From contig JALUWV010000035.1 in NCBI GenBank assembly GCA_027019335.1, forward strand, positions 1 through 64,000: a stretch of DNA of 64,000 nucleotides. Direction: 5' to 3'. This DNA comes from Sulfurimonas sp. Lineage in GTDB: Bacteria; Campylobacterota; Campylobacteria; Campylobacterales; Sulfurimonadaceae. Shown here one piece after another: positions 46,860 to 56,442 of this stretch (position 1 is the stretch's first letter; every line of letters begins with the position of its first letter). Both the position numbers and the translations under genes were made by a program. Under the pieces are notes generated by a model that saw nothing but the letters and a program-made list of their open reading frames with translations, had not been told where the DNA came from and ran no database searches.

Positions 46860-47999
46860 ATGAAATTTGAACCATATCCATTTGAAAAATTAAACCATTT
46901 ACTAGAAAATATTGTCCCTAATGCTGACCTGACTCCCTCTGTTTTAACCATAGGTGAACCACAGTTTGAAACACCTACTTTTATACAGAGTGCTTTAGCA
47001 AAAAATACTGATTTACTCAAAAAGTATCCAAAAACTGGTGGTGAAAGTACGCTTCGTCAAGCGATGCGTGGTTTTGTGCAAAGACGATTTCACACGACAC
47101 TTAGCGATGCACAAATCATCCCTACTTTTGGAACACGAGAAGTACTTTTTAACTTTCCTCAGTTTTTCCTTTTTGATGTGAAACATCCTGTGATGGCATA
47201 TACAAACCCTTTTTATCAGATTTATGAAGGGGCAGCACTTGCGACTCGTGCTAAAGTTATTCATCTTAACTTAAATAAAGCAAATAACTTTAAACCACTC
47301 ATCAACGAAAAAGAGCTTGCAAAATGCGACCTTGTGATTTTAAACTTTCCAAATAATCCAAGCACAGCAATACTTACATTAGAAGAACTTGGAGAGTGGG
47401 TTCGTCTTGCGCTTAAACATAACTTTGTCCTCTTAAATGATGAATGTTATAGTGAAATCTATACCAACACCCCACCCCCTTCACTTTTAGAAGCTTCAAG
47501 TGCTGTTGGAAATGTTGATTTTACCAATGTACTAGTAATAAACTCCATCTCTAAACGCTCCTCAGCACCAGGACTACGTTCTGGATTTATCGCAGGCGAT
47601 GCAAACATCCTCAAAGAGTACATGAAGTACCGTACTTATGTAGGCTGTGCAAGTCCTCTACCACTTCAGAGTGCAGCAGCCGAGGCTTGGAGTGAAGAGA
47701 CTCATGTCGCTCACTCGCGCGCAATTTATAAAAGAAACTTTGAAATAGCACAAGAGATTTTAGGAACAGCTATTCCAGCGGCTACTTTTTACCTTTGGAT
47801 AGAGGTAAAAGATGCCCTTGAATTTACAAAAAAACTCTATAAAGAGTACAATGTCAAAGTCCTTCCAGGGGAGTTTTTAGCTAGAGCAAATGCACAAGGA
47901 GAAAATCCTGGTATTGGATTTGTGCGCATTGCCTTAGTAGAAGATGAAGAAAAAACAAGAAGTGCATTAAAAAGAATCAAGGAGTGTTTACATGGCTAG
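46860..47999 (+). CDS. PLP-dependent aminotransferase, probable succinyl-DAP transaminase
   Basis: A 379-residue fold-type I aminotransferase with the PLP lysine in NSISKRSSAPGLRSGF, the LNFPNNPSTAIL segment and NDECYSEIY. Campylobacterota proteins at this position next to murC are annotated as succinyldiaminopimelate transaminase (DapC), and a role in lysine/peptidoglycan precursor supply fits the murC neighbour; aspartate or other aminotransferase activity is possible. It overlaps the next gene by eight bases. Confidence 0.85.
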   Translation: MKFEPYPFEKLNHLLENIVPNADLTPSVLTIGEPQFETPTFIQSALAKNTDLLKKYPKTGGESTLRQAMRGFVQRRFHTTLSDAQIIPTFGTREVLFNFPQFFLFDVKHPVMAYTNPFYQIYEGAALATRAKVIHLNLNKANNFKPLINEKELAKCDLVILNFPNNPSTAILTLEELGEWVRLALKHNFVLLNDECYSEIYTNTPPPSLLEASSAVGNVDFTNVLVINSISKRSSAPGLRSGFIAGDANILKEYMKYRTYVGCASPLPLQSAAAEAWSEETHVAHSRAIYKRNFEIAQEILGTAIPAATFYLWIEVKDALEFTKKLYKEYNVKVLPGEFLARANAQGENPGIGFVRIALVEDEEKTRSALKRIKECLHG

Positions 48000-48495
48000 A
48001 AGTAGTGAAGATTTAAAAGCAGAAGTTTTAAAAGCGCAGCAAACAAGTGATGTTGCAGCTTTATATGTTTTAGAAAAAGAGGCGCATGAACTCTTTGATG
48101 AAGAGACTCTCCATGGGTTTTATGCCAATATTTTAGACTTAGCCTTAGAAAAGCTTACAGACATACTTGAATCACACCGTAAAATGGATATGAATGAAGT
48201 GCAAGACTTTGCAACGACTCGAGCTTTATATGAGTATGCGATTGAGCATTATTCTGCTGGAGATGCAAAAGATGCAGCTGCTCTTTTTGAAGTGCTTACA
48301 GGGATTACAAATGATGATTCTTTTACCTCTGCACTCAAGTTTCACTGGATTGCAGCTGCTGAAAACCTAGCATTTGAAGATTTTTTAGACAAAATTGCAG
48401 ATATTGAAGCTACACAAAATGCAGGAACATTTTACATTAGTAAATTTACAAAAGAGGCACAAAAATTACTGAAAACTCCTCAAACAAAGAAGTAA
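47992..48495 (+). CDS. Hypothetical acidic helical protein upstream of murC
   Basis: A 167-residue acidic, almost all-helical protein without signal peptide or membrane segment. A TPR-like repeat pattern is possible around 70-125 (ALYEYAIEHYSAGDAKDAA and following). I recognise no named family. It is locked between the aminotransferase (overlap) and murC (two-base gap), so it is co-transcribed with them. As I recall, Helicobacter has an unnamed gene in the mutS2-murC-aminotransferase neighbourhood too. Confidence 0.75.
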   Translation: MARSSEDLKAEVLKAQQTSDVAALYVLEKEAHELFDEETLHGFYANILDLALEKLTDILESHRKMDMNEVQDFATTRALYEYAIEHYSAGDAKDAAALFEVLTGITNDDSFTSALKFHWIAAAENLAFEDFLDKIADIEATQNAGTFYISKFTKEAQKLLKTPQTKK

Positions 48496-48497
48496 AA

Positions 48498-49811
48498 ATG
48501 AAAATACATTTTATTGGGATTGGTGGTATCGGTATCTCAGGACTTGCACAGTATATGAGATACACGGGACATGAGGTCTCAGGTTCAGACATCAAAGATA
48601 CACTCATTACACAAAAACTCCGTTCTTTAGGCATAGAGGTCACAGTCCCTCATACAGCCGAGGCAATCACAAACCAAGATTTAGTAGTACATTCAGCTAT
48701 CATTAGCCCTAACAATCCAGAAGTCATTGCAGCCAAAGCAAAAGACATCGAAGTACTTGCACGTCGAGAAGCACTCCTAAAGATTCTTGATGATAAAAAA
48801 GTTTACTCTGTCGCTGGCGCACATGGTAAAAGTACCACAACAGCCATACTGAGTGCTATCATGGATGGTTCCGCTATCATCGGTGCCGAATCAAAAGAAT
48901 TTGCTTCCAATGTTCGTTATGACAGTACTAGTGATGTCATGCTTTTTGAAGCGGATGAGAGTGATGGAAGCTTTATCAACTCAAATCCATATTGTGCTAT
49001 CGTCATCAATGCAGAGCCTGAGCATATGGAGTATTATGATTATAATTATGACCTTTTTTATGACTCTTACAAAACTTTTATAAATACAGCCTCTTTTCGT
49101 GTTTTAAATGCAGAAGACCCTTTTTTGGCAACACTTGTCGAAAGTGTCGAGGCACACTGGCTCTATCCGAGCAAAGATATTTCTAAGATTAGCTATACCC
49201 TCATTGACAATGAACCACATACTATGTTTACCCTCAAAGATTTTGGTGAATTTGCCGTTTGGGGATTTGGAAAGCATATAGCACTCGATGCTTCTTTAGC
49301 TATCTTAGCAGCGAATGAATCTATGGATATAGAAGTGATTCGGACAAAGCTTCTCAATTTTAAAGGGATTAAAAAACGTTTTGACATTGTTGGTTTTGAG
49401 GATGACCGTGTTATCATCGATGATTATGGACACCATCCAACAGAGATTAAAGCCACTTTTGAGTCTGTCAAAGAGTATGCTTCTTTAAAAGGGTTTGACA
49501 AAATCACAGCCATTTGGCAACCGCATAAATACTCACGAACGATTGATAATTTGGAAGCATTTATCAACTGTTTTGATGGGGCAGATGAGCTTATCATCCT
49601 TCCTGTTTGGGCAGCAAGCGAGGCTAAACGTGAGATAGACTTTGAGGAAAGTTTCAAACAGTACAATCTAACCATGGCAGATAAGATAAAAAGAGCCAAC
49701 AACACCATTACCGTTATTAAAGACAACAAAGACTTAGAGGTCTTAAACAAAGGACTCATCATTGGTTTTGGTGCTGGAGATATAACCTATCAAATGCGAG
49801 GGATTGCTTAG
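48498..49811 (+). CDS. murC: UDP-N-acetylmuramate--L-alanine ligase MurC
   Basis: MurC adds L-Ala to UDP-MurNAc, the first peptide step in peptidoglycan synthesis. The 437-residue product begins MKIHFIGIGGIGISGLAQYM, has the ATP loop AGAHGKSTTTAI, FEADESDGSF and DDYGHHPTEI. The ATP loop reads GAHGKST where many MurC proteins have GTHGKTT, a conservative change. The stop overlaps the GTG of the next gene by one base. Confidence 0.96.
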   Translation: MKIHFIGIGGIGISGLAQYMRYTGHEVSGSDIKDTLITQKLRSLGIEVTVPHTAEAITNQDLVVHSAIISPNNPEVIAAKAKDIEVLARREALLKILDDKKVYSVAGAHGKSTTTAILSAIMDGSAIIGAESKEFASNVRYDSTSDVMLFEADESDGSFINSNPYCAIVINAEPEHMEYYDYNYDLFYDSYKTFINTASFRVLNAEDPFLATLVESVEAHWLYPSKDISKISYTLIDNEPHTMFTLKDFGEFAVWGFGKHIALDASLAILAANESMDIEVIRTKLLNFKGIKKRFDIVGFEDDRVIIDDYGHHPTEIKATFESVKEYASLKGFDKITAIWQPHKYSRTIDNLEAFINCFDGADELIILPVWAASEAKREIDFEESFKQYNLTMADKIKRANNTITVIKDNKDLEVLNKGLIIGFGAGDITYQMRGIA

Positions 49812-50140
49812 TGACTTATATATTTGGATTCTTCCTTGTTATCGTTTTTTTCCTAGCACTACGTTACCTTACTGAGTTTAATTTTCGCCAACAAATGAGT
49901 ATTGCCCTTGTTGTTTTTTCTATTGTGGCTACTGCTGTGATGTATAACCAATACACAAAAAAAGAAAATCAACATATTCTTGATGTAGCACTCAAATACA
50001 AGCAAGGAAAAACACTCCATTGTGCAGGCAAAGAGGTCAATGCCACAAGCTATTCATTAAGTACAGGAACATATACTTTTATAGGACTTGAGGGAACAGA
50101 CAATGCACAAGAAATGATTAGTGCTTCTGAGTGTCAGTAA
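49811..50140 (+). CDS. Small membrane-anchored hypothetical protein
   Basis: A 109-residue protein starting at GTG (49811), which shares a base with the murC stop. Two hydrophobic segments (about 2-18 and 28-46) are followed by a soluble domain with two cysteines (HCAGKEV and the terminal SECQ) that could form a periplasmic disulfide. No family is recognised. The mutS2 ATG follows its stop directly. Confidence 0.75.
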   Translation: MTYIFGFFLVIVFFLALRYLTEFNFRQQMSIALVVFSIVATAVMYNQYTKKENQHILDVALKYKQGKTLHCAGKEVNATSYSLSTGTYTFIGLEGTDNAQEMISASECQ

Positions 50141-52360
50141 ATGAAAAAAACAAAACCTTCTAAAATCGACCATCTGCTCACACAATTAGATTTAACAGAG
50201 CATATTGCCCAGTTTCAAAGCTTTTTCTCACGTGAGCATTCTTTATATATAGAGGGTGATCAAGAACTCCATTTTAAGTACATTAAAGTACTCGATGCCT
50301 TAGAGTTTAATGCCCCGCCCAAAGTAAGTGATTTTTTTACGATAAAAAACCATCTCAAAAAGCATGGTGTTTTAAACTTTGAACAAATCTTTGAGATTGT
50401 GAAAGTTGTGCGATACTTTCGCTACTTTAAACATCGCCAACTCGATGGACTCATTGGTGAATGGATGCAGAAAATCCAAACACCTGAGAAATTTGCAGAA
50501 GTAGAAAAGTACTTTACAAATGATGGAAAGTTTGAAGAAAATCTGGATGAAACTCTTTTTGGTCTCAGTGCGCGTATTCAAACGCATAAAAATGATATGA
50601 GTGGTGCATTAAAACGGATGATGTCAAGTGCAAAACTTGCAGGCTACCTTGTAGATACACAAGTCCATTTTATCAACAATGAAGAGTGTTTACTTGTACG
50701 TGGTGGCTTCAACCATGTTCTCAAAGGGGCTGTCATTGGACGGAGTACAGGTGGCTTTTTTTATGTAGCACCCGATAGTATTTTAAAAACCAAAGAAAAA
50801 ATCCGCTACATAGAACAAGAACGAGCAGCCATCTTTTACCAATACACAAAAGAGTTTTCCGCAACACTCTCAGAGTTACAAGCCTTCATAAACTTCATAG
50901 ACAAAGAGTTTACAAAGTTTGACAACTACCAAGCACGTGTATTTTTTGCCAAAAGTAAAAATCTCCAAATTATTAAGAGTAAAGCAGATTCTAAAATCAT
51001 ACTCCATGATTTTAAACACCCTGCTCTACACAATCCTAAGCCAATCTCAGTTGATTTTTCAAAAAATATTTTAATGATTACAGGAGTCAATGCAGGGGGA
51101 AAAACGATGCTTTTAAAAAGTATCTTAGCCGCTTCCTTTATGGCAAAGTACATCATTCCTATGCAATTAAATGAAAACAAGTCCCATGTAGGAAGTTTCA
51201 AGTCTGTCCTTGCCATCATAGATGACCCCCAAAATGTTAAAAATGACATCTCTACATTTGCAGGGCGTATGCAAGAATTTTCTAAGATATTTCAAGAAAA
51301 AAATGCCCTTGTGGGTGTGGATGAAATCGAACTTGGAACAGACTCGGATGAAGCAGCAGCCCTTTTTAAAGTTATCTTAGATGACCTTATCAAACGCAAG
51401 CAAAAAGTAGTCGTCACAACACACCACAAACGTCTCGCTGCACTCATGGCTGACCGTGATGATGTAAGCCTCATGGCAGCGATTTATGATGAAGAACAAA
51501 GAAAGCCAACCTATGAATTTATGCAAGGGATTATCGGGAAGAGTTATGCCTTTGAAACAGCCAGTCGTTATGGCATTAACAATGCCATTGTCAATGAAGC
51601 GAAAGCGGTCTATGGCGACAACTCAGAAAAACTCTCTTTACTCATAGAACGCGGTTCTCAACTTGAACGCGAACTCAAACAAAAGCATAAAAAAGTCGAT
51701 GAAGAGTTAGACAAACTCCATAAAAAAGAACTCCAACTCAAAGCCCTCCAAGAAGCTAACCAAAAAGAGCTAGAGGAGCAAAAATTTGCCCTCAAACGTA
51801 GCTATGATGTCGCCATCAGCGAAGCAAAAAATGCAGCCAAAGCGGGCGATACAAAAGCCATCCATAGAGCTATGAATAAGGCAAACAAAAAGCTTCCACC
51901 TCAAAAAGAAAAAACCCTCCAAGAAGATGTTAAATTTCAAGTGGGTGAAAGTGTCAAATACCACTCAAACAGAGGGGTAATCGTCTCTATGAAGGGTGAA
52001 AATGAAGCGATGATTGAGATGGATGGTATGAAAGTACGTGTCAAAACAAAACATCTTCGCCATACACAAAAAAAAGCTCCAAAACCACAAACAAACATTA
52101 AGCTCAATGTTGAAAAAAGAGCAGGTCTAAAGTGTGATTTACATGGTTTACGTGCGGATGAAGCCTGCGAAGTCTTAGACAAATTTTTAAATGATGCCCT
52201 TATCAATGGCTGGGATGAAGTGATTGTTTACCATGGCATAGGGACAGGAAAACTCTCTTATGCTGTGAAAAACTTTTTAAAAGCCCATCCACGAGTGCAG
52301 AAGTATGAAGATGCACCCCAACACCTCGGTGGTTTTGGTGCAAAGATAGTAACACTCTGA
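50141..52360 (+). CDS. mutS2: Endonuclease MutS2
   Basis: A 739-residue protein. MutS core and clamp regions come first (no mismatch-recognition domain), then the ABC ATPase with Walker A GVNAGGKT (about 316-323), a coiled coil (about 505-560), and a C-terminal Smr nuclease domain (CDLHGLRADEA, then YHGIGTGKL). In Helicobacter, MutS2 suppresses recombination and helps with oxidative damage; in other bacteria it acts on collided ribosomes. The stop overlaps the next start by one base. Confidence 0.95.
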   Translation: MKKTKPSKIDHLLTQLDLTEHIAQFQSFFSREHSLYIEGDQELHFKYIKVLDALEFNAPPKVSDFFTIKNHLKKHGVLNFEQIFEIVKVVRYFRYFKHRQLDGLIGEWMQKIQTPEKFAEVEKYFTNDGKFEENLDETLFGLSARIQTHKNDMSGALKRMMSSAKLAGYLVDTQVHFINNEECLLVRGGFNHVLKGAVIGRSTGGFFYVAPDSILKTKEKIRYIEQERAAIFYQYTKEFSATLSELQAFINFIDKEFTKFDNYQARVFFAKSKNLQIIKSKADSKIILHDFKHPALHNPKPISVDFSKNILMITGVNAGGKTMLLKSILAASFMAKYIIPMQLNENKSHVGSFKSVLAIIDDPQNVKNDISTFAGRMQEFSKIFQEKNALVGVDEIELGTDSDEAAALFKVILDDLIKRKQKVVVTTHHKRLAALMADRDDVSLMAAIYDEEQRKPTYEFMQGIIGKSYAFETASRYGINNAIVNEAKAVYGDNSEKLSLLIERGSQLERELKQKHKKVDEELDKLHKKELQLKALQEANQKELEEQKFALKRSYDVAISEAKNAAKAGDTKAIHRAMNKANKKLPPQKEKTLQEDVKFQVGESVKYHSNRGVIVSMKGENEAMIEMDGMKVRVKTKHLRHTQKKAPKPQTNIKLNVEKRAGLKCDLHGLRADEACEVLDKFLNDALINGWDEVIVYHGIGTGKLSYAVKNFLKAHPRVQKYEDAPQHLGGFGAKIVTL

Positions 52361-53556
52361 TGCAAAAAAAAGTTGCGATTGTAGGTGCTGGGGCTTCAGG
52401 ACTTTTCTGTGCTATTGTTTGTGCAAAAGCAGGCATAGCAGTAGATATCTATGAGCAAAACACAAAACCTGCAAAGAAAATATTGGTCTCTGGAAATGGT
52501 CGCTGTAACATTTCTAACACACAACTCAGTAGTGCAGACTACTTTGGTGAAAATCCCAACTTTGTAAATTATGCCCTTGAGACATTTGGCTTTCAAGCAT
52601 TTGAAGCGTTTACAAAATCCATCGGTTTACTCCTCACAACCCTAGAAGATGGTCGAGCATATCCTTTAAGTAATGAAGCCAAGAGCGTTGCAACACTCTT
52701 AGAAAATTATGCAAAATCTTTAGACGTACACTTTCACTGTGACACACAAATCAAAGATATTCAAGCCCTTTTCTCCAAGTACCACTCTGTCGTTATCGCC
52801 ACAGGTTCTCGTGCTGCAGAACATTTAGGAGGGAACAGTGATGGTGAAATGTTTGCAAAAGTATATGGGCATAGTGTTGCACCTGCCTATCCGAGTCTCG
52901 TACAACTTGAACTCTCCTCAAAAATCGCCCATAAAATGAGTGGAACGAAAGTAAATGCCCAAGTGACACTTCTGATAAATGGACAAAAAGAACTACTCCA
53001 GCAAGGAGACCTTCTTTTTACAAACTATGGTGTTTCTGGATTTGCCATTTTAGACATCTCTCAGATGGCAAGCGAAGCACTCCTCAATTTTTCTGCAGTG
53101 AGCCTCCAACTCAACCTTTTACCTCATTGGAGTATGCAAAAACTTTCAAACCATCTCTTTCAAACAGCACAACACTTACCAGAGATGACACTTTTAGAGA
53201 TTCTAATAGGATTAGTACCACTCAAAATTGCACAAGGTATTTGCAGTGCATTAACACTGAGTCCCACCCTCAAAGCCACTCAAATCCATATGAAACTTGC
53301 CAAAAAAATAGCCAATCAACTCTTGCATTGGCGATTTGAAGTCGAACAAACACATGGTTTTCGTCATGCAGAAGTGAGTGGAGGTGGGATTCGTACTTCT
53401 GAAGTTGATGAAAAAACTATGATGTCTCGCAAATGTCAAAATTTATACTTTTGTGGTGAAGTGCTTGATATCGTCGGTAAACGCGGGGGCTATAACTTTG
53501 CTTTTGCTTGGGCAAGTGCTTTTGTAGCTGCTCAAAATATAAAAAACATGATGTAA
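52360..53556 (+). CDS. HI0933/BaiN-like FAD-dependent oxidoreductase
   Basis: A 398-residue flavoprotein with the N-terminal dinucleotide motif IVGAGASGLFCAI (about 6-18), the family phrase SGNGRCNISNT, and the C-terminal GGGIRTSEVDEKTM plus YFCGEVLDIVGKRGGYN. The substrate is unknown for most members. It ends the dapC-to-BaiN operon and overlaps mutS2 by one base (TGATG). Confidence 0.9.
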   Translation: MQKKVAIVGAGASGLFCAIVCAKAGIAVDIYEQNTKPAKKILVSGNGRCNISNTQLSSADYFGENPNFVNYALETFGFQAFEAFTKSIGLLLTTLEDGRAYPLSNEAKSVATLLENYAKSLDVHFHCDTQIKDIQALFSKYHSVVIATGSRAAEHLGGNSDGEMFAKVYGHSVAPAYPSLVQLELSSKIAHKMSGTKVNAQVTLLINGQKELLQQGDLLFTNYGVSGFAILDISQMASEALLNFSAVSLQLNLLPHWSMQKLSNHLFQTAQHLPEMTLLEILIGLVPLKIAQGICSALTLSPTLKATQIHMKLAKKIANQLLHWRFEVEQTHGFRHAEVSGGGIRTSEVDEKTMMSRKCQNLYFCGEVLDIVGKRGGYNFAFAWASAFVAAQNIKNMM

Positions 53557-53573
53557 TTCAAAAGAAATAGTGC

Positions 53574-53579
53574 TATAAT
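53574..53579 (+). promoter_or_regulatory. -10 element directly upstream of the sensor gene
   Basis: TGCTATAAT (extended -10), five bases before the ATG at 53585, with no Shine-Dalgarno sequence between. A leaderless transcript is possible; read-through from the upstream operon is the alternative. Confidence 0.5.
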
Positions 53580-53584
53580 ACTTT

Positions 53585-55576
53585 ATGTTTAAAAATATTT
53601 TTCTGCTTTTACTCCTAGCACTTTCATTACAAGCAAAAGAGGTCTCTCTTCTTCTGCCGTGGAAAAATCAGTTTCAATTTGCTGGTTACTTTATGGCACA
53701 GAAAAAAGGCTTTTATAAAGAGGTAGGACTCGATGTAAAGATAAAAGAGTTTGATGCTAAAAGAAACAATGTCCTAGATGTCTCCACTCAAAAAGCAGAG
53801 TTTGGAATCCGCCATAGTACACTCATCTTAGATAAGCTCACACAGGCAAAAAATATCAAGCTTTTAGCTGCCATATACCAATCTTCTCCACTTGTTTTAA
53901 TCTCGCAAAAATCAATGCACTCTCTTTCTGATATCATGGGAAAAAAAGTCATCATGAGTTTTGAGGACAATGCAAATGCAGCTATCAATGCAATGATTCT
54001 TTCTGCTGGTATCCCTAAAAACTCATTTACCCCTGCCCCACTCTCCTTTACACTTGATAATTTTATCAACAAGTCTATAGATTTTCGCACGGTCTTTCGT
54101 TCTAATGAACTCTACACACTCAAGAAAAAATGTATTGCGTATAATCTCTATGACCCTAAAGAGCATGGCTATGATTTTTACAGTGATATTCTTTTCACTT
54201 CTCAAGAGTTTATACAAAAAGACCCAAAAACAGTACAAAACTTTGTCAATGCTTCTCTTCATGGCTGGAGATATGCTTTTAAGCATATTGACGAAAGTGT
54301 CGATGTCATTTTAAAGTATTACAATACACAGCACAAGACAAAAGAAGCACTTCTTTATGAAGCCAAAGTACTCAAAAAAATTGCCCTTGTAAAAGATACA
54401 CCGCTTGGTAACATTAACCCCATTAGACTCGAAGAAATTGCCAATACTTATAGACTTCTAGGCTTAATAAAGACAAAAGAAAAGCTCGATTTTGATGATT
54501 TTGTTTATAAAGTACCAAAAATAATGTCACTAGAAGCATTTGAAAAAAGTCTTCTTGCTTTATATGCCAAATACAATTCATTTATACACCTCTTTCTTCT
54601 TTTTACCTTTTTATTTGTATTTTCAGCATTTTATATTCACTATAAACTCAAAAAATCATTCAATCAAAAAACAGAAGAACTCAAAAAAACATACGACACA
54701 CTCCAACAAAATACAGCCATTCTTGCGACCGATACAAAGGGAACAATTACCTATATCTCAGATGCTTTTTGTAAACTCTCAGGCTATACAAAAGAAGAAC
54801 TTCTGGGTCAAAATCCCCGAATCTTAAAAAATAAAGATGATACATTTCCACTCTCCTTTTACAAAAAACTTTGGAAGACCATCACAAATGACAAAACATG
54901 GAAGGGGGAGTTACATAACCTTAGAAAAGACGGCAATAATCTTTGGCTTGAAAGTGTCATTACTCCTTTATATGATAAAGATGAAAAAATTATTGGCTTT
55001 GAGAGTATTAGCCATGATGTGAGCATCAAAAAAGTACTCGCAGAGTTCAATAAAAAGCTCAAAATGGAAGTCGAAGAAAAAACACAAGCACTCCAAAAAC
55101 TTGCACATACTGATGCACTCACTGGTGCATACAATCGTATAAAAATCGACACCTTACTCATAAAAAACAAAGAATATTTTCAAGAACATTCTGAAAATTT
55201 TGCACTCATCATGATAGACATCGACTACTTTAAAAATGTCAATGATACACATGGACACCTCATAGGCGATGAAGTTCTCAAATCAGTAGTAACGATTACA
55301 CAAGAGAGTATCCGTTCTTCAGATATATTAGGAAGATGGGGTGGTGAAGAGTTTATGGTTATTTGCCCACATACAGACAAAGAAGCTGCCTATTTTGTAG
55401 CAGAAACTATCCGCAAACATATAGAATCATACTCATTTCAACGTGTAAAAAACCTCACAATCTCCGCAGGGGTCAGTGATATTGGTGAAAGTATTACTAT
55501 TCAAAAACTTATTGACAATGCTGATACTGCTCTATACCGTGCGAAAAAACATGGTCGAAACCGTGTAGAGAAATAA
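53585..55576 (+). CDS. NMT1/THI5-like sensor with PAS and GGDEF (diguanylate cyclase)
   Basis: A 663-residue membrane sensor. It has a signal peptide (1-18), a periplasmic substrate-binding-protein domain of the NMT1/THI5 type (about 20-310; LPWKNQFQFAGYFMAQKKGF split across 24-43), one membrane helix (334-353), a coiled coil, a PAS domain (about 375-485) and a GGDEF domain (about 505-663). The active site is GGEEF (586-590), and the RSSD inhibitory site (577-580) lies five residues before it. A bound small molecule would set cyclic di-GMP output. No ABC transporter partner is adjacent. Confidence 0.92.
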   Translation: MFKNIFLLLLLALSLQAKEVSLLLPWKNQFQFAGYFMAQKKGFYKEVGLDVKIKEFDAKRNNVLDVSTQKAEFGIRHSTLILDKLTQAKNIKLLAAIYQSSPLVLISQKSMHSLSDIMGKKVIMSFEDNANAAINAMILSAGIPKNSFTPAPLSFTLDNFINKSIDFRTVFRSNELYTLKKKCIAYNLYDPKEHGYDFYSDILFTSQEFIQKDPKTVQNFVNASLHGWRYAFKHIDESVDVILKYYNTQHKTKEALLYEAKVLKKIALVKDTPLGNINPIRLEEIANTYRLLGLIKTKEKLDFDDFVYKVPKIMSLEAFEKSLLALYAKYNSFIHLFLLFTFLFVFSAFYIHYKLKKSFNQKTEELKKTYDTLQQNTAILATDTKGTITYISDAFCKLSGYTKEELLGQNPRILKNKDDTFPLSFYKKLWKTITNDKTWKGELHNLRKDGNNLWLESVITPLYDKDEKIIGFESISHDVSIKKVLAEFNKKLKMEVEEKTQALQKLAHTDALTGAYNRIKIDTLLIKNKEYFQEHSENFALIMIDIDYFKNVNDTHGHLIGDEVLKSVVTITQESIRSSDILGRWGGEEFMVICPHTDKEAAYFVAETIRKHIESYSFQRVKNLTISAGVSDIGESITIQKLIDNADTALYRAKKHGRNRVEK

Positions 55577-55642
55577 GCACGATTCTTTTCATTCACTTTT
55601 AAAGTATAAAATAGCATTATATAAACTTTGGAGTACATATAC

Positions 55643-56431
55643 ATGGAGAGTAAAAACAGCACACTAGCATTAAGCATACAAGACCTTTTTCGGGGAAATA
55701 TGCTCAAGTATTCTATCCTCCCTTTTATCTTCAGTATGCTTATCCTTTATGTCATTTTCTTTGTGATTGCAGGCATAGGACTTGACCAACTCGGAACTAT
55801 GGATGTAGCATCGACACAGACAAGCATAGAAAATGGAGTACCACATACTGACAGTTTTACAGCGACCCTACAAGGAACAGCTATTATCAAATTTTTGATG
55901 AGTAGTGCTATTACTTCATGGATTGCCTCTTTTCTCGTTTATACTATTGGAAGTTTTTTAACACTCTATCTTTCTATATTTATTGCTTTAATTGTTATGG
56001 GATTTTTAACACCGCTTATACTAAGGGAACTCCATAAAAGACACTATCAAGATGTAGAGATGATTGGGTATTCTAACATTTTAGAAGGGCTTTTTTTAAC
56101 ACTCAAGTGGGCATTTACTATGCTACTGCTTTTTTTAGTGCTTGTCCCTATCTATTTTATACCACTTTTAAATGTTGTTGCATTTAATCTACCACTCTAC
56201 TACTTTTTTCACAAAATGATTACTTTTGATGTAGCATCAAACATCTGCACACGAGATGAAGCCATCAAGATAAAATTTTTCCATGCTAGTAAACTACGCC
56301 TCAAAACTTTACTGCTTTACCTCCTCTCACTCATCCCGTTTGTTATCTTTTTTGCTTCGGTATTTTATGTAATTTATTTGGGACATAGCTACTTTTTGGA
56401 AGTAAGAAAAATGAGATTAGAAGCAAGATAG
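55643..56431 (+). CDS. EI24/CysZ-like membrane protein
   Basis: A 262-residue protein with about four to five membrane helices. N-terminal SIQDLFRGNMLKYSI precedes a long first helix, and an extracytoplasmic loop (about 50-75) follows. The layout and PLYYFFHKMITFDVAS segment fit the EI24 domain family, which includes the CysZ sulfate channel. Its role here is unproven. I place the start at the ATG at 55643, with GGAG 10 bases upstream; a TTG at 55628 is less likely. Confidence 0.8.
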   Translation: MESKNSTLALSIQDLFRGNMLKYSILPFIFSMLILYVIFFVIAGIGLDQLGTMDVASTQTSIENGVPHTDSFTATLQGTAIIKFLMSSAITSWIASFLVYTIGSFLTLYLSIFIALIVMGFLTPLILRELHKRHYQDVEMIGYSNILEGLFLTLKWAFTMLLLFLVLVPIYFIPLLNVVAFNLPLYYFFHKMITFDVASNICTRDEAIKIKFFHASKLRLKTLLLYLLSLIPFVIFFASVFYVIYLGHSYFLEVRKMRLEAR

Positions 56432-56442
56432 CTTCTTTAATC

